Assembly (NCBI GenBank): GCA_024195585.1 | Contig: SWBL01000100.1 | Span: forward strand, 85,112-149,111 | Source of the DNA: Aureobasidium sp. EXF-3400 | Taxonomy: Eukaryota; Ascomycota; Dothideomycetes; Dothideales; Saccotheciaceae | DNA length: 64,000 bases | Direction of reading: 5' to 3' | In this document: positions 43,365-53,733 of the stretch, piece by piece | Position numbering within the stretch: position 1 is the first letter of the stretch | Layout: the number at the start of each line of letters is the position of its first letter | Position numbers and translations under genes: made by a program | Notes under the pieces: model-generated | What the model was told of the DNA's origin: nothing | The model's database searches: none | What the model saw: the letters and a program-made list of their open reading frames with translations, nothing else

Positions 43365-45077
43365 CTAATCTTGCTGTATCATATGCGAAGGCAAGTTCCA
43401 ACTAGCATAGTCTTGATGCACAAAGGCACGATCAACCGTCGGCACAGATTCCAACACATACTGCAGAGACTCGCCCAAGTCGTGACTGTCTCTCAACGAC
43501 ATGTGCTCATCAAGCACAATATCAACCTCCACGTTCAGCTTATCGCCAGAATGATAAGCCTGCAATCCTTGGATCTGCTTGATGGTTTTTGCAAAGCGCA
43601 TAGTCAGGTAGAGAAGCACGTTACGCTCGTCTGCAGAAGCGGCTGCACCAGTAAGATTGCGGATATGGGAGAGGGATGTAGATGACCAGCCGAGGATGAC
43701 GTAGAAGGAGAGAAGAATACCGCCGAGAGGGTCGAGCCACCAGATGCTGAAATAGTAGCCCAAGAGAGGGAAGATGATGGAGAAGATGTTGAAGACGACA
43801 TCGGTCATTGCATCTTGAGCCAGAGCTTGAACGCTGCTGTTGGGGATCAATCTGCACCACAGCCAGCATCCGAATTTGATTATGACGGTAGCAGACATGA
43901 TGGCAATAGCAGCATAAGAGAGTTGGACGATGGTGTGATCCTTGGAGGTGAGGTGGTTCAAGCCTTCAATGGCAACTTGAACGAAAGAAGTGACCATGAT
44001 GACTGAGAAGACCAAAACACCAATGGGTTCTAGACGCCTGCGGCCGACAGGATAGGCATACATATCATTGTGGCTGATGAGTCTAGTGGTAGTCCATACG
44101 ATTGCGGTCGAGAGGAAGTCCAAGGCTGCATCGACCAAGGAAGCCAGAACGGAGACGGAAGAGGTGAGGACAGTGACAACAATCTTCAAGGCGAGGAGTA
44201 CAGTGTTGGCGACCAGGTTTAAGTAAATGGCTACAGTGACAATGCGGCTCTGAGTGTCAGGCTCGTCATCGGGCTCCCATGCAGGAATTCCAGCGTTGAA
44301 GATGGAATTACTGTCGTCAGCCAACAAAGGTGTTTCCTCATCAGCGACGCGATACAAGGCCTTGGGGGTTCTCTTCAGCCTGTAACTCTGATTTGCCGAG
44401 AGAGTGCCATTGCCATTGCCATTACCTTCGAGGGGGGTAATGGCAGGAGAGGCTCGAGCTGAGGCGTCAGCACTCGCACCGCCATTCTCCTCGCTGATAG
44501 TGGGTGGGACGGCGGCAGATCCTGAGCTGCTGTGGACGTTGTACTGGTATTCCTGAATCAAATCATGGGGCAAACTCGAGTCTAGCAATCTGTCGATGTA
44601 CAGATACTGCTGGATGAGGAAGTTGTTTCTCTCGTAGTATTGACGGATGGGCTTCTTCATCTTCTTGAGCTCTTCATCGGGAGTGAAGTACTTCTCCCAG
44701 CGGTAGCGGGGGTTGCTGTTGCCAATCAAGCGCATACTGCGCATCTGAGGAGCCATGAGGGCGGCGGCGCCGGAGCTGAGACGACGCGAGACATCGGGGT
44801 TCTGATCGGCGGCAGTAGCTCTGAGACGAGCCTGCTGAGGAGTTTGTGGTTCATTGTCGCTGACGGCAGCTGCGTCTTCGAACGAGGTGCCCGGGGCGAA
44901 GTTGCCGTCCACCGACGAGCGGCGATGGCGTCCTGTCGAGCCAGGTGCATTGGTCGTCGTGAGTTCGCGTAATAGCTGCGGAAGGTGCTGGCCTCGGGTT
45001 GAGAGAGCGGATTCTTCGGACAATGGCAGGAAGCTCTTAACTCCCGAGCCTGAGAGGCGCGATGAAGGCGTCGACAT
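43365..45077 (-). CDS. Cation diffusion facilitator (CDF), Mn2+-type
   Basis: Single exon, 570 aa. A long disordered, Ser-rich N-tail (1-250) contains YFTPDEELKKMKKPIRQYYE, a segment typical of fungal and plant Mn-CDF proteins, and a (Gly-Asn)3 run at about 218-224 from a CCATTG hexamer repeat. Six helices follow. The metal sites are DxxxD type (VDAALD in helix 2, QDAMTD in helix 5), which is the signature of the Mn2+ subgroup; Zn carriers have HxxxD. The C-terminal cytoplasmic ferredoxin-like domain is present (NVEVDIVLDEHMSL, DRAFVHQDY). Such proteins exchange Mn2+ for protons at Golgi, vacuole or ER membranes and confer manganese tolerance. Compartment is not visible from sequence. No intron is needed. 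Confidence 0.9.
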   Translation of the reverse strand: MSTPSSRLSGSGVKSFLPLSEESALSTRGQHLPQLLRELTTTNAPGSTGRHRRSSVDGNFAPGTSFEDAAAVSDNEPQTPQQARLRATAADQNPDVSRRLSSGAAALMAPQMRSMRLIGNSNPRYRWEKYFTPDEELKKMKKPIRQYYERNNFLIQQYLYIDRLLDSSLPHDLIQEYQYNVHSSSGSAAVPPTISEENGGASADASARASPAITPLEGNGNGNGTLSANQSYRLKRTPKALYRVADEETPLLADDSNSIFNAGIPAWEPDDEPDTQSRIVTVAIYLNLVANTVLLALKIVVTVLTSSVSVLASLVDAALDFLSTAIVWTTTRLISHNDMYAYPVGRRRLEPIGVLVFSVIMVTSFVQVAIEGLNHLTSKDHTIVQLSYAAIAIMSATVIIKFGCWLWCRLIPNSSVQALAQDAMTDVVFNIFSIIFPLLGYYFSIWWLDPLGGILLSFYVILGWSSTSLSHIRNLTGAAASADERNVLLYLTMRFAKTIKQIQGLQAYHSGDKLNVEVDIVLDEHMSLRDSHDLGESLQYVLESVPTVDRAFVHQDYASWNLPSHMIQQD

Positions 45078-45747
45078 GTCGCGCAGAAGTTGTTGTGACA
45101 GGTGCTTTCACTCGTACATGGTCAGAAGCAACACAGACGATTTTGCTCAGCCTCAATCAATGTCTGTCACGAACATGTCGTGGTTCGTGCCCGTTTGCGG
45201 CCTGTCCACTCGCCCGATTCTCAGCCAAACTCAAAACCTGGAGCGTCTCAGCTGGGGAGAGCTCCACTTCTTTGCTACATCATCTCCGCTTATCGCTTAT
45301 CAGATCGTCCTGTCAACTGAACATGTCTAACTTACAAGTAGTTCTATAGCATAAATCTATATTTCCAAGAAGAAAGTGGACAGGTTGAATGTCTTCATGA
45401 CGACTATTTCTTGAGAGTTGGACACTTCACCATCTTCACCATGTGGGAGCCTTAAGAAGTTGCTCGATAAAACTCAACGCTCGTCTGCAATGCTTTTGGG
45501 TATAATTCTACTCTATCTTACAAATGCCGAAAACCGATTTTAAAAGTACCAACCGAGCAATGTCCTCCACCGAGAAATGAAACGCAATGCAAATCGTAAT
45601 GCCGTATAATCATGCTGGAAATGACCCTTTACCACCACCACATCCTCGGTCCATCTTCTAGAACGTCCCGAGACCGTGTATCGTGCATGAGAGGAAGGAA
45701 AGAAAAAGATAAGAAGCAATCGCTTGGCGTGTCTGCTCCATGACACT
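45078..45747. other. Intergenic, no gene
   Basis: Promoter of the cation-efflux gene (leftwards) and 3' flank of the RAD16 gene. No coding signal, RNA gene or repeat was recognised. Confidence 0.5.
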
Positions 45748-48732
45748 CTAATTGCCGCGGAACAAGAACTGCATGTCTTCAGGCGTGAGCTTCTCCATGG
45801 CCACCCTGTCGTTGTTGATTGTGCCGTTGATCATGTTTGCCTTCTTCTCTTGCAACATGACAATACGCGACTCGACTGAATCTTCGATGCACAGTCGAGT
45901 GATGACACAAGGACGTCTCTGTCCAATGCGGTGGCAGCGGTCTGCGCTTTGCCACTCAGCGGCGGGGTTCCACCAAGGGTCGACAATGAAGACACGCGAA
46001 GCTTCAGTAAGATTGAGGGCGACACCTCCAGCTTTGAGAGACACAAGGAACACCTCGACGTCAGGGTCCATCATGAAATGCTCGATCGACTTCTGGCGCT
46101 GCTGAGGAGTCATGCTGCCGTCGAGCATAACAGTGCTGAAGCCAGCGCGACGAAGACGCCATTCAATGAGCTGCAACATGGACGTGAACTGCGAAAAGAC
46201 AATCGACTTGAGAGTCTGCTTCTTGCTGCGGAGCTTGTAGAGGTCGTAGACAAGCATCTCAATCTTGGTCGATGAAGTCCAGTTCTCCATTTTGATGCGG
46301 TTAATGATCGAGTTCTTCTTGACAGCCTCCTCGTTCTGCTCAAGCTCAGGCATATCGAAGTCAATCGAAAGTGGAATGTGGCAACGAGGACAGTCAACAT
46401 CACCAGCGTCCTCCTCAACAGACTGAGCATAATTCTTCACACAGCTTCTGCAGAAGTCGTGCTTGCATTTGGATCGGATAGGCTCTTCAGCGGGCTCGTC
46501 ACAAATGTTGCAGACCAGAACATTCATGCCTTCGTCAGAATTTCTTTTGAGGATCAAGTCTGGGTGGTTGGACACCTGGCGCATCTGCATGATGAGACCG
46601 AAGATGTTGGCGTAGTTGTTCAACATGACACCACGAGAGACGTAGGTGTCGAACTGGCGAGCAGTGTTGGACATGATGCTCTGGGAAAAGTCACGCTCGA
46701 TGTCTCCAAAGAACTCATTGTGAACAATGACCTCTTTGGGTGGTAGCTCCATAGAGCTGACATAGTCACGCTTCATGCGACGGAGCATAATGCGAGATGT
46801 GATCAGGAACAATTTATCCATGGCTTCCGAACGAGCCTGAGAATCCTCGGATTGGGTGATCGGGTTGAGCAACTCCTGGTTGAAGACGGAGACGTGCTCC
46901 ATACCGGTATGCTTGCATTCCGTACACATGTGCTGAGAGTCCAGAGACCAGTGCAGAAGTGAGCAGGGACACTTCTTGCAGAAGTAATCTGCGAAAGGCC
47001 GGACCTCCAGGAAGCGAAGCAGAGAGAAGAACTCGCCGATGCGGTTTTGAACAGGAGTTCCCGACAGACACCACTTGTACTTACCCTTCAGAGCGAAGCA
47101 GGCCTTGGCAACTTGAGTAGTTCTGGTCTTGATGCTGTGCGCCTCGTCCAGAATCAGGCGATGGTAGGTCAGGGCGTGAATGGGAGAGGCCTCTTTGACA
47201 AGGTCTCCGCCACGGCTCCATCCCTTGATCTCCTTGCGATGGAGTGATTCAAGACTGTTGTACGAGATCATGATAATGTCGTACTTCTTGAGCTCACTCA
47301 CCGTCATATTCTTGGACTTCGCATTGGTACCGTGGTATACGAGGACCTTGAGCTTTCCATCTGTGTACTCACCAATCTCCTGAGACCATTGCATCAAAGC
47401 GACTGGAGGGACCAAGACGAGCGTGGGCTGTTTCTGGGGATAGTCTGACATGATGAGAGAGACAGCCTGGATTGTCTTTCCCATGCCCATCTCATCTCCG
47501 AGAAGGCCGCCCTTGTAGTTCGACTGTTCTTGTTTGATCATCCAGTCGACACCTTCCAGCTGGTACGACTTGAGCTTGCGGTTGATCGAAGGCGGCTGTA
47601 CGCCGGCGACTCCTTTGATGATCGGAATAGCCTCAAGATCCTGCCACATCGTCTTGATTTGAGGGTGTGCCTTCTCCAACTTCAGTCTCTCGCGATCTTT
47701 TCTAGACAATCTCATCTTCTTGATTTCAGCACCGATATCGCGGCCCTGGAATTCTGCCTGGCCTCTTCTACGGCGAATGTTCGTCAAGGCGAGCGGTAGA
47801 TCATCCTCGTCATCATCCGAAGTTTCGGCAGCGCCAGAGAGGGCGTCTTCAGAACGGAACTCATCTTCGGTCGTCATGTTGGCCTCGATTTCCGAAAAGG
47901 TCGACAGTTCGCTGTCACTATCAGGAATGACGACCGTGTTTCGCTGCTTGGGCAGGACCGCCTTCTTGCCAGCACGTGCTTTGGATAGGCGTGATTTGTA
48001 CTCCAGAGGTTCGGCTTCATCGTCTGTCTCTGGGATTGCCTTTCGCGGAGCCTTTCCCTTGGGTTTCTTGAAGGTGGATTCCTCGATTCCCTCTTCAGTC
48101 TTGAATGACACAGCAGACGAGAGGTCACTCATGTCTTCACCGTCCGAGTCGTCGATCACAGCAACATATGATCTCCTGGACCTTGTCTTGGGTTCAGTCT
48201 TGATGTTTGAAGGCTCGGCCTTGATCTTCTTGAGTGGCTGTGTGGTGTTGGCCCATTCTTCCTCTTGCAATTGTCTAGCAAAAGCAGCATCATCATCTGT
48301 ATCTCTCTTCCTCTTGCCTCCCAGGCGACCATGAGCCAGGGGTTCTGGGGTAACACCAGCACTTGTTGCAGGGGTATCGATAGGTTGAGCGTCAGGGCTG
48401 TCAGCTGAGGACAGTGACGATGGGCTGTTGGAGCGAAGAGCTGCTTTTGCGCGGGAAGACATGACTGGAATGACGACTTGAACTTCAGACTTTGCTCTGG
48501 TCCTGGTCGTGGCGATGGTTGGCACTTGATCTTGGTCACTGCTATCCTGGTCCGAGTCTGGAATTGTTGTGGATCTTTTGGAAAGAGAAGTGGCTCTTGT
48601 AGTAGACATGGAGGGGGTGTTGTCAGATGCAAGGGCTATCACGTGTTAGTCAGATGTACTTTCACACAAGGTGAGGCTACGAGTTCGCATACATTGTCGA
48701 CCACGGAGAGAGGAGCGGGTTTGACGTGCCAT
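45748..48732 (-). CDS. rad16: RAD16-like SNF2 ATPase with RING finger (nucleotide excision repair)
   Basis: Exons 48693-48732 and 45748-48635 (57-b intron), 975 aa. The acidic, Ser-rich N-terminus (about 1-330) is disordered. The SNF2 helicase begins near 365. Walker A is GDEMGMGKT (Lys400) and Walker B LDEAH (about 510-513). A RING finger, CNICDE...CKHDFCRSC...CPRC (about 722-765), sits between the helicase lobes, and lobe 2 has FSQFTSMLQL and DRCHRIGQRRP. A further Cys cluster (CKKCPC then CTEC) before the RING is also a Rad16 trait. Rad16 with Rad7 scans non-transcribed chromatin for UV lesions and acts in an Elongin C-containing ubiquitin ligase; it is nuclear. Its length is larger than yeast Rad16 (790 aa) because of the N-terminal extension. 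The short first exon encodes MARQTRSSLRGRQ. Confidence 0.93.
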
Positions 48733-49509
48733 GATGGAAGTTTGGGGCGACAGATGGAAAAAGAGGGTGAAAGGGTGGAAAAGACAGAGGCAAGGCCCCA
48801 GGACAAGGCAAAGGTACGCTTGGAATGAAAGGACAACGAAAAGAAAGGACCAGCTTTCTTACTCACTGGATAGAAGTCTTCCTTCGCCACCAGGGATATG
48901 CTGGAGAAAGCCTTCGGAGATAGCGGCCCAAGGAATTCAAGAGCGAGTCAGATCCGAGATCCGGGACAATGCAGATCTCACCTGTTCCTGGGGTTCTGGA
49001 CTGTGCAAGTCCTTTGACAGGTGCAAGTGTGTCACAGTGTGGAACAAAGAGAAGACGATTGAAGAAAGGTGAATGAGAATTGAGAGTGGAGTTGGAATTG
49101 AAGTTGGGAAACACGTATCGAGTGCACGCAAGGGAAATGTGCTTCAGCTGCTCTCGCCACCAACACTCGGGCAGCCGCCAGACCGACCAGGCAGCGATGT
49201 CCAGGTCCTTCCAACGCGAAGTCACGACGCGTTAACCCCATTGGGATCTGATCGGAGCCGATTGGCACTCAATCTTGTGGCCTTTGCTCGCAAAGAGACA
49301 ATGTTGATAGTCAGAAAACATTCGGTTAAAATCGAAAGAATCTCAATTGATATGCTTGGACCCCGTTTGTTATATGTCCCCACATGTTTCCTCGACTGTT
49401 TTTGAGGCTCAGCGAAGAGTCCAAGCGTCCAAGCACTCACGTCATTGACTTTGTGCTACACGTATCTGTTCACACCCGTCAAACATGTTTCGCTCTTTGT
49501 TTCCTCTAG
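48733..49509. promoter_or_regulatory. Divergent promoter region, RAD16 / GT8 glycosyltransferase
   Basis: 777 b between divergent starts. The TCCTCTAG immediately before the GT8 ATG looks like a splice acceptor, so an upstream noncoding or short coding exon of that gene is possible. No other feature stands out. Confidence 0.4.
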
Positions 49510-50742
49510 ATGAACCTCTCCGGTATTGCTATCTCTGATCAATCTCCCATCATGGTTGGCCAAAACTACGCCTACTGTACTCTGATTACACGGTCGTCGT
49601 ACCTTGCTGGTGTGCTGATTCTAGCTCATACTTTGGCCAAATACAAGAGCGCATATCCTCTCATCGTTCTCTATACGGATACGCTACCTGCTTCTTCCGT
49701 ACGCGCCTTAGAGCTTGAAGCCCCCCATAGTAATCTTATCCTCCACCATGTCGACGCCCTACTGCCACGCGAGAATGTCCACGTACACCTCATCGCTGAG
49801 CGCTTTGCCGACACTTGGACAAAGCTGCGCGTCTTCGAGCTGTACAAGCTCGACAACTACGACAAGATATGCTACCTCGACGCCGACATGATTCTTCGCA
49901 AGAACATGGACCACGTCTTTGACAAGCAACTGCCTGCTGATGACTGGATCGCTGCCAACCACGCTTGCGTCTGCAACCTCGATAAAGATCCTTGGGCTCC
50001 CCAAGACTGGACAAAAGAGAACTGTGCCTACACCGCCGTATCACACCCAGGTGCTCTCGACCACCCCACTCCGATCACACCAGATTCACGAGGTACTTAC
50101 CACCTGCTCAATAGCGGCATGTTCTTGTTTGTTGCGTCAGAAAAGCTTTGGGACCGCATGATCGACTTCTTCAACACCACCCCATTGCTGGGCGAATTCA
50201 AGTTCCCCGACCAAGACTTCCTGGCCGAGTTCTTCAAGAACAAGTGGATGAGCTTGGGCTGGCAATTCAATGCTCTGAAGACTATGCGCTACTGGCACGA
50301 AAACATCTGGAGGGATGACGAAATTGTTTGCCTACATTACATTGTCGATAAACCTTGGGCCAAGCGTGTGAGCGAAGATGGCGTGGCCGGATACCTCGGT
50401 CGTGATGGCGAGACTCACACCTGGTGGTGGCAAGAGTACGAGGACTGGCATCAGCAACGCAAGTCTCAGAACGAAACGGAAGAGCTGGAGATTGCTGAGA
50501 AACATGTTGCTAAGCCCATTGGCCAAGAAGACCAAGAGACGGATGAGATGCGCGCCATTGGCAGCGGCGTTCAATCCTTTGCAAACAACAAGAAGCCTGG
50601 TCAGAGTAAAGAGGAGGAGAATAAACAAGCTGCCAACGGTGACAAGGAGGAAGATCTCCCTCAACCACAAATCCCTGCTCCCCATGAGCTCAAAGGCAAG
50701 GTATTGGGCGAACGAGGACACGGTCCCAGAGTCCGAGGATGA
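49510..50742 (+). CDS. Glycosyltransferase family 8 protein (glycogenin/galactinol synthase-like)
   Basis: Single exon, 410 aa. GT8 features: YAYCTLITRSSYLAGVLILA at the N-terminus (UDP-sugar binding), the region TKLRVFELYKLDNYDKICYL with the metal-binding DxD motif DADM (residues 124-127), the acceptor-site block LLNSGMFLF, PDQDFLAEFF, and LHYIVDKPW near the end of the domain (about 285). GT8 enzymes transfer glucose or galactose from UDP-sugars to an acceptor such as glycogenin tyrosine or inositol. The C-terminal 120 residues are charged and low in complexity, and lack the glycogenin self-glucosylation and synthase-binding segments as far as I can see. Glycogenin function is therefore doubtful. 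The ATG at 49510 may be preceded by an exon. MVGQNYAYC at residue 15 is an alternative start. Confidence 0.8.
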   Translation: MNLSGIAISDQSPIMVGQNYAYCTLITRSSYLAGVLILAHTLAKYKSAYPLIVLYTDTLPASSVRALELEAPHSNLILHHVDALLPRENVHVHLIAERFADTWTKLRVFELYKLDNYDKICYLDADMILRKNMDHVFDKQLPADDWIAANHACVCNLDKDPWAPQDWTKENCAYTAVSHPGALDHPTPITPDSRGTYHLLNSGMFLFVASEKLWDRMIDFFNTTPLLGEFKFPDQDFLAEFFKNKWMSLGWQFNALKTMRYWHENIWRDDEIVCLHYIVDKPWAKRVSEDGVAGYLGRDGETHTWWWQEYEDWHQQRKSQNETEELEIAEKHVAKPIGQEDQETDEMRAIGSGVQSFANNKKPGQSKEEENKQAANGDKEEDLPQPQIPAPHELKGKVLGERGHGPRVRG

Positions 50743-50893
50743 GTAATTGCCTGCCAATGCATGGCATGTTCTTACTTTCTTGTCGACATTGTACATAAGT
50801 CATACCCCATTGGAATCGACATTGGGAAGACACACCTAGACATAACGACTACATATTGGCTCTTACCATGGCATCCTACATCAAACAAGTACT

Positions 50894-50965
50894 GGTTGCG
50901 TGGCCCAATGGCAAGGCGCTTGACTACGAATCAAGAGATTCCAGGTTCGACCCCTGGCGTGATCA
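50894..50965 (+). tRNA. tRNA-Arg(ACG), copy 2
   Basis: All 72 bases match the copy at 13480-13551, with the same anticodon ACG. It is followed by TTTT within 5 b. Flanking sequence differs from copy 1, so only the gene body is conserved. It is an independent locus on the same strand, about 37.4 kb away. Confidence 0.95.
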
Positions 50966-51575
50966 TCTTTTGCCGGTGCAGTGCTCGGTGTAACAACTTT
51001 TTTTTGTTCTAGATTTGTGTCAAAGAAATTTCTTTCTTATGTGACTCTTGACGTCGAAGGAAGGTTTGCCGAAGCCGGTCCGAGACACGTGGAGACCCAC
51101 TTTTTTGGTCGATGGGAGCACCCTGTTTGAGTATCGAACCTTTCTTCTTGTCTTTCCGTGCAATTTCTCATGTACTACCGCAATCGTTTGACCATGATAC
51201 AAAGATATAGTTATACTCTAAAGATGCTGAGTGTCTGACACCGAGGACAGATATCCAGAATGTCGAAGCCACGTGTTCTTGAGCAAATTCAATCCTCATA
51301 CCACCATACATGTTGTTGAGTATTGTTACCCGCCCAACATGGGCTGCAGTACGAAACCATTGGCCGGTCAACAAGAATCGACCTGGGAATGAGTCTTTTC
51401 TCATGATTTCTTTCCAACCTTGCTTGCTCCTGTTACAGATTGCACAAATAGCAATGAGGTGTCGAGCTGTGTGATTTCTGGACGGAGTGTTCATTTGTTA
51501 ATGTACAAGACAAGTATGTTCATAGTTCTGGAGTAGTGCAGATGTATAGCCGAATCTCTTCATGTGCCTCTCCAT
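50966..51575. other. Intergenic, no gene
   Basis: Starts with the tRNA terminator; the 3' UTR of the Rmp1-like gene reaches in from the right. A B-box-like string on the minus strand (near 51133) has no A box and is not called. Confidence 0.5.
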
Positions 51576-52640
51576 CTACAAACCAGCAAACAAGTCGTCG
51601 ATAGCGTTCTTCTTTTTCTTCTTCTTGACCGGCTTTACAGCACCGGTAGAACTCTCTCCTTCCTCTGGCTTTGGCCTTTTCTTCTTGGACTTCAAGCTCG
51701 TCGTCGCTGAAGAAGCAATCGGCTCTGAAGACTTTGTAGCAATCTTCGATAATGTTTTCGGTAGCGGTGTCGTGGAATTGTCGTCCCAATTGACGGCGGG
51801 CAGGACCTTAGTGATTCTCGACTTGCTGTCGGGTTCCATGGTCTTGAGCTTCTTGCTCGATTTTGTCTTGGTTGGCGGAGGTATGCTGGACTCTCGCGAA
51901 GATGTGGCAGATGGTTTGCCAGTAGCCATGGCTTTTAGTGCCTTGCGACTTTGCTCCAGCATATCGCGTTCAGGAGCTAGACAGCCACTCTCAACCTTCC
52001 TCAACTCCTTCTCTGTAGCTCTTGCTTTTCTAGCCACCAAGTCCTCGTCGCCTTCGCTGTCTTCTCTTGTCAGGACTTCACCGAGATCTTCCCTCTTCTC
52101 TGCGTCTCGCGGCACAAGGACACCTAGCCCTTCATCCTCAGCCCAACCCTCGGCAGCGAAGACCTCGATGGCCTTCCTTGTCTCTTCCTCTCCCAGCTCC
52201 TCGTAGACAGAGATCAGTCCAAACACTCTACACACATGTCCCAATATTGCCATCAACACCACACCCAACACTGCAAATCGTCCATCGGCTATCAGTTGCC
52301 CAAACGCATGCTGTGCCTTTGGCACCAGCACATCTCGCCAGAAAGACACTGTTTGCTGTATCCTCAGTCGCAAAGCCTCATCCTCGGCTTTCTTCTTGTG
52401 CCGAGCGAGATTTGTAGTAGGCACATGCGACAGAGTTGTGAGGTGTTCCAGCATAGTGCCCAGATGACGGCGAAAGATGTTGAAGTGGCGATACCAAGTG
52501 CTGCGGCGATGTTGATTGTGGTTTCGATGGTGAAGCAGGTGCATTAATGTATGCAGATGTTGGAGGTCGGCGGTTTGTGACGTGGAGGGCAGTTTGAGGG
52601 GTGTGAGGTTGGTTATGGTTGTTATTGGGTTGGCCTCCAT
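51576..52640 (-). CDS. RNase MRP protein subunit Rmp1-like
   Basis: Single exon, 354 aa starting at the ATG at 52640 (MEANPITT). The N-terminal 110 residues are a helical RNA-binding domain. The family hallmark is LLHHRNHNQHRRSTWYRHFN with following RRHLGTMLEHL, the His/Asn/Arg cluster that marks Rmp1 of the RNase MRP complex. A hydrophobic helix (FGQLIADGRFAVLGVVLMAI) packs behind it. The C-terminal half is disordered and charged, ending in Lys runs (KPVKKKKKKNAIDDLFAGL) that may be a nuclear/nucleolar localisation signal. Expected role: part of the ribonucleoprotein that processes pre-rRNA and certain mRNAs in nucleolus and cytoplasm. The protein is longer than yeast Rmp1 (about 200 aa) because of the tail. 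An upstream non-ATG extension is not needed. Confidence 0.82.
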   Translation of the reverse strand: MEANPITTITNLTPLKLPSTSQTADLQHLHTLMHLLHHRNHNQHRRSTWYRHFNIFRRHLGTMLEHLTTLSHVPTTNLARHKKKAEDEALRLRIQQTVSFWRDVLVPKAQHAFGQLIADGRFAVLGVVLMAILGHVCRVFGLISVYEELGEEETRKAIEVFAAEGWAEDEGLGVLVPRDAEKREDLGEVLTREDSEGDEDLVARKARATEKELRKVESGCLAPERDMLEQSRKALKAMATGKPSATSSRESSIPPPTKTKSSKKLKTMEPDSKSRITKVLPAVNWDDNSTTPLPKTLSKIATKSSEPIASSATTSLKSKKKRPKPEEGESSTGAVKPVKKKKKKNAIDDLFAGL

Positions 52641-53733
52641 GGTGTACAAGGTCTGTTTGCCTGTGTTCGTGACCTTCCAGTAGTAAAGCTTGTGCTCACA
52701 AAATACAGGTAGTCAAGATACCCGGCACTCGTTAGACAACTCAACGATCTGAATCAAGTTCGGCCTTGTTGGTCTTATGGGCAGAGACTCTAGTCAAAGA
52801 GGGTCTCTCGGCCAGGGCAGGCGATGTCCAGAGAATCTGTTGACCTTGAGGCAGATTCCCGTAGTATGAATAAACTACTGGCAAAGTCTTCTGGTTGCTC
52901 CAAGAGAACAGATCGGTTTTAGCTCAACCAGAAGCGCGCCTCAAGTCTTGTTCAAGAGCTTTGATGACTCTGGTCTTGAAGATGGTCCGCTTTTTTGTTC
53001 GGTAATAAAAGTTCCGAAGATTTTCTTGCTTTCGCATTTGCTTTTCGTCTGTCGCGATAAATCTTGCCTTTTGCTACTACAGAGACTTGCCAGAGTATAG
53101 AGCTGAAGACTGTTCCTATGTATGAGGGCTTTGCATCAAGTATGGTTGTTTTGGGTGTTGATGAAAGAGGCGGGAGGTACATTAAAGGCACACAAAAATA
53201 TGGCCAGGCATGACTCCAATCTCGGAGTTATCGGATTTAGGACATGAGACAGAGCCATCACCAACCAAAGCACATATGGTCAAGAAGAATATTATCAAGG
53301 CAACCTCGTGCATTGTTCTGTATATCTCTGAAAAGCAAAGCTAAGCTAGAAGTATCTGTCTGTGAGAGTGCACAATCTTCCATCTTCTTTCTTATAGCAA
53401 AGGCAGTTCATCTGATCAATCCATCCTCCTTTTTCAATCCATTTGAGCTCACCAGGAAAGAAGCAACACTGCCAAACTGCTGTCCAGAAACGAGATGTCT
53501 CCAGAGGAACACATGTCTGATGCTGCCCAAACCTGAGGCTTCCGTACCGCCAATTTTTTTTCTTCTGATTTTTCTGTTTGTTTCCTGCGAGTGCCAACCT
53601 TGTGACAATATGGGGACATTTCTTCGTGATGGCGTAAGAAGTTCATGCAAAGGAAACCAAGTTCCAAGCAACAATCTTTCCGTCCAAATCTTAGCGCTCA
53701 ATGGCTGAAGATTGCGTCGAGTCCAAAGAGTGC
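52641..53733. other. Intergenic 1.1 kb, no supported gene
   Basis: Promoter of the Rmp1-like gene and 3' flank of the Mei2-like gene. A 154-codon frame (53244-53708) lacks domains and looks random. No tRNA or repeat was seen. Confidence 0.5.

Noticed and set aside
51125..51150. Minus-strand GGTTCGATAC, B-box-like
   Set aside because: No A box and no cloverleaf on either side. Chance match.
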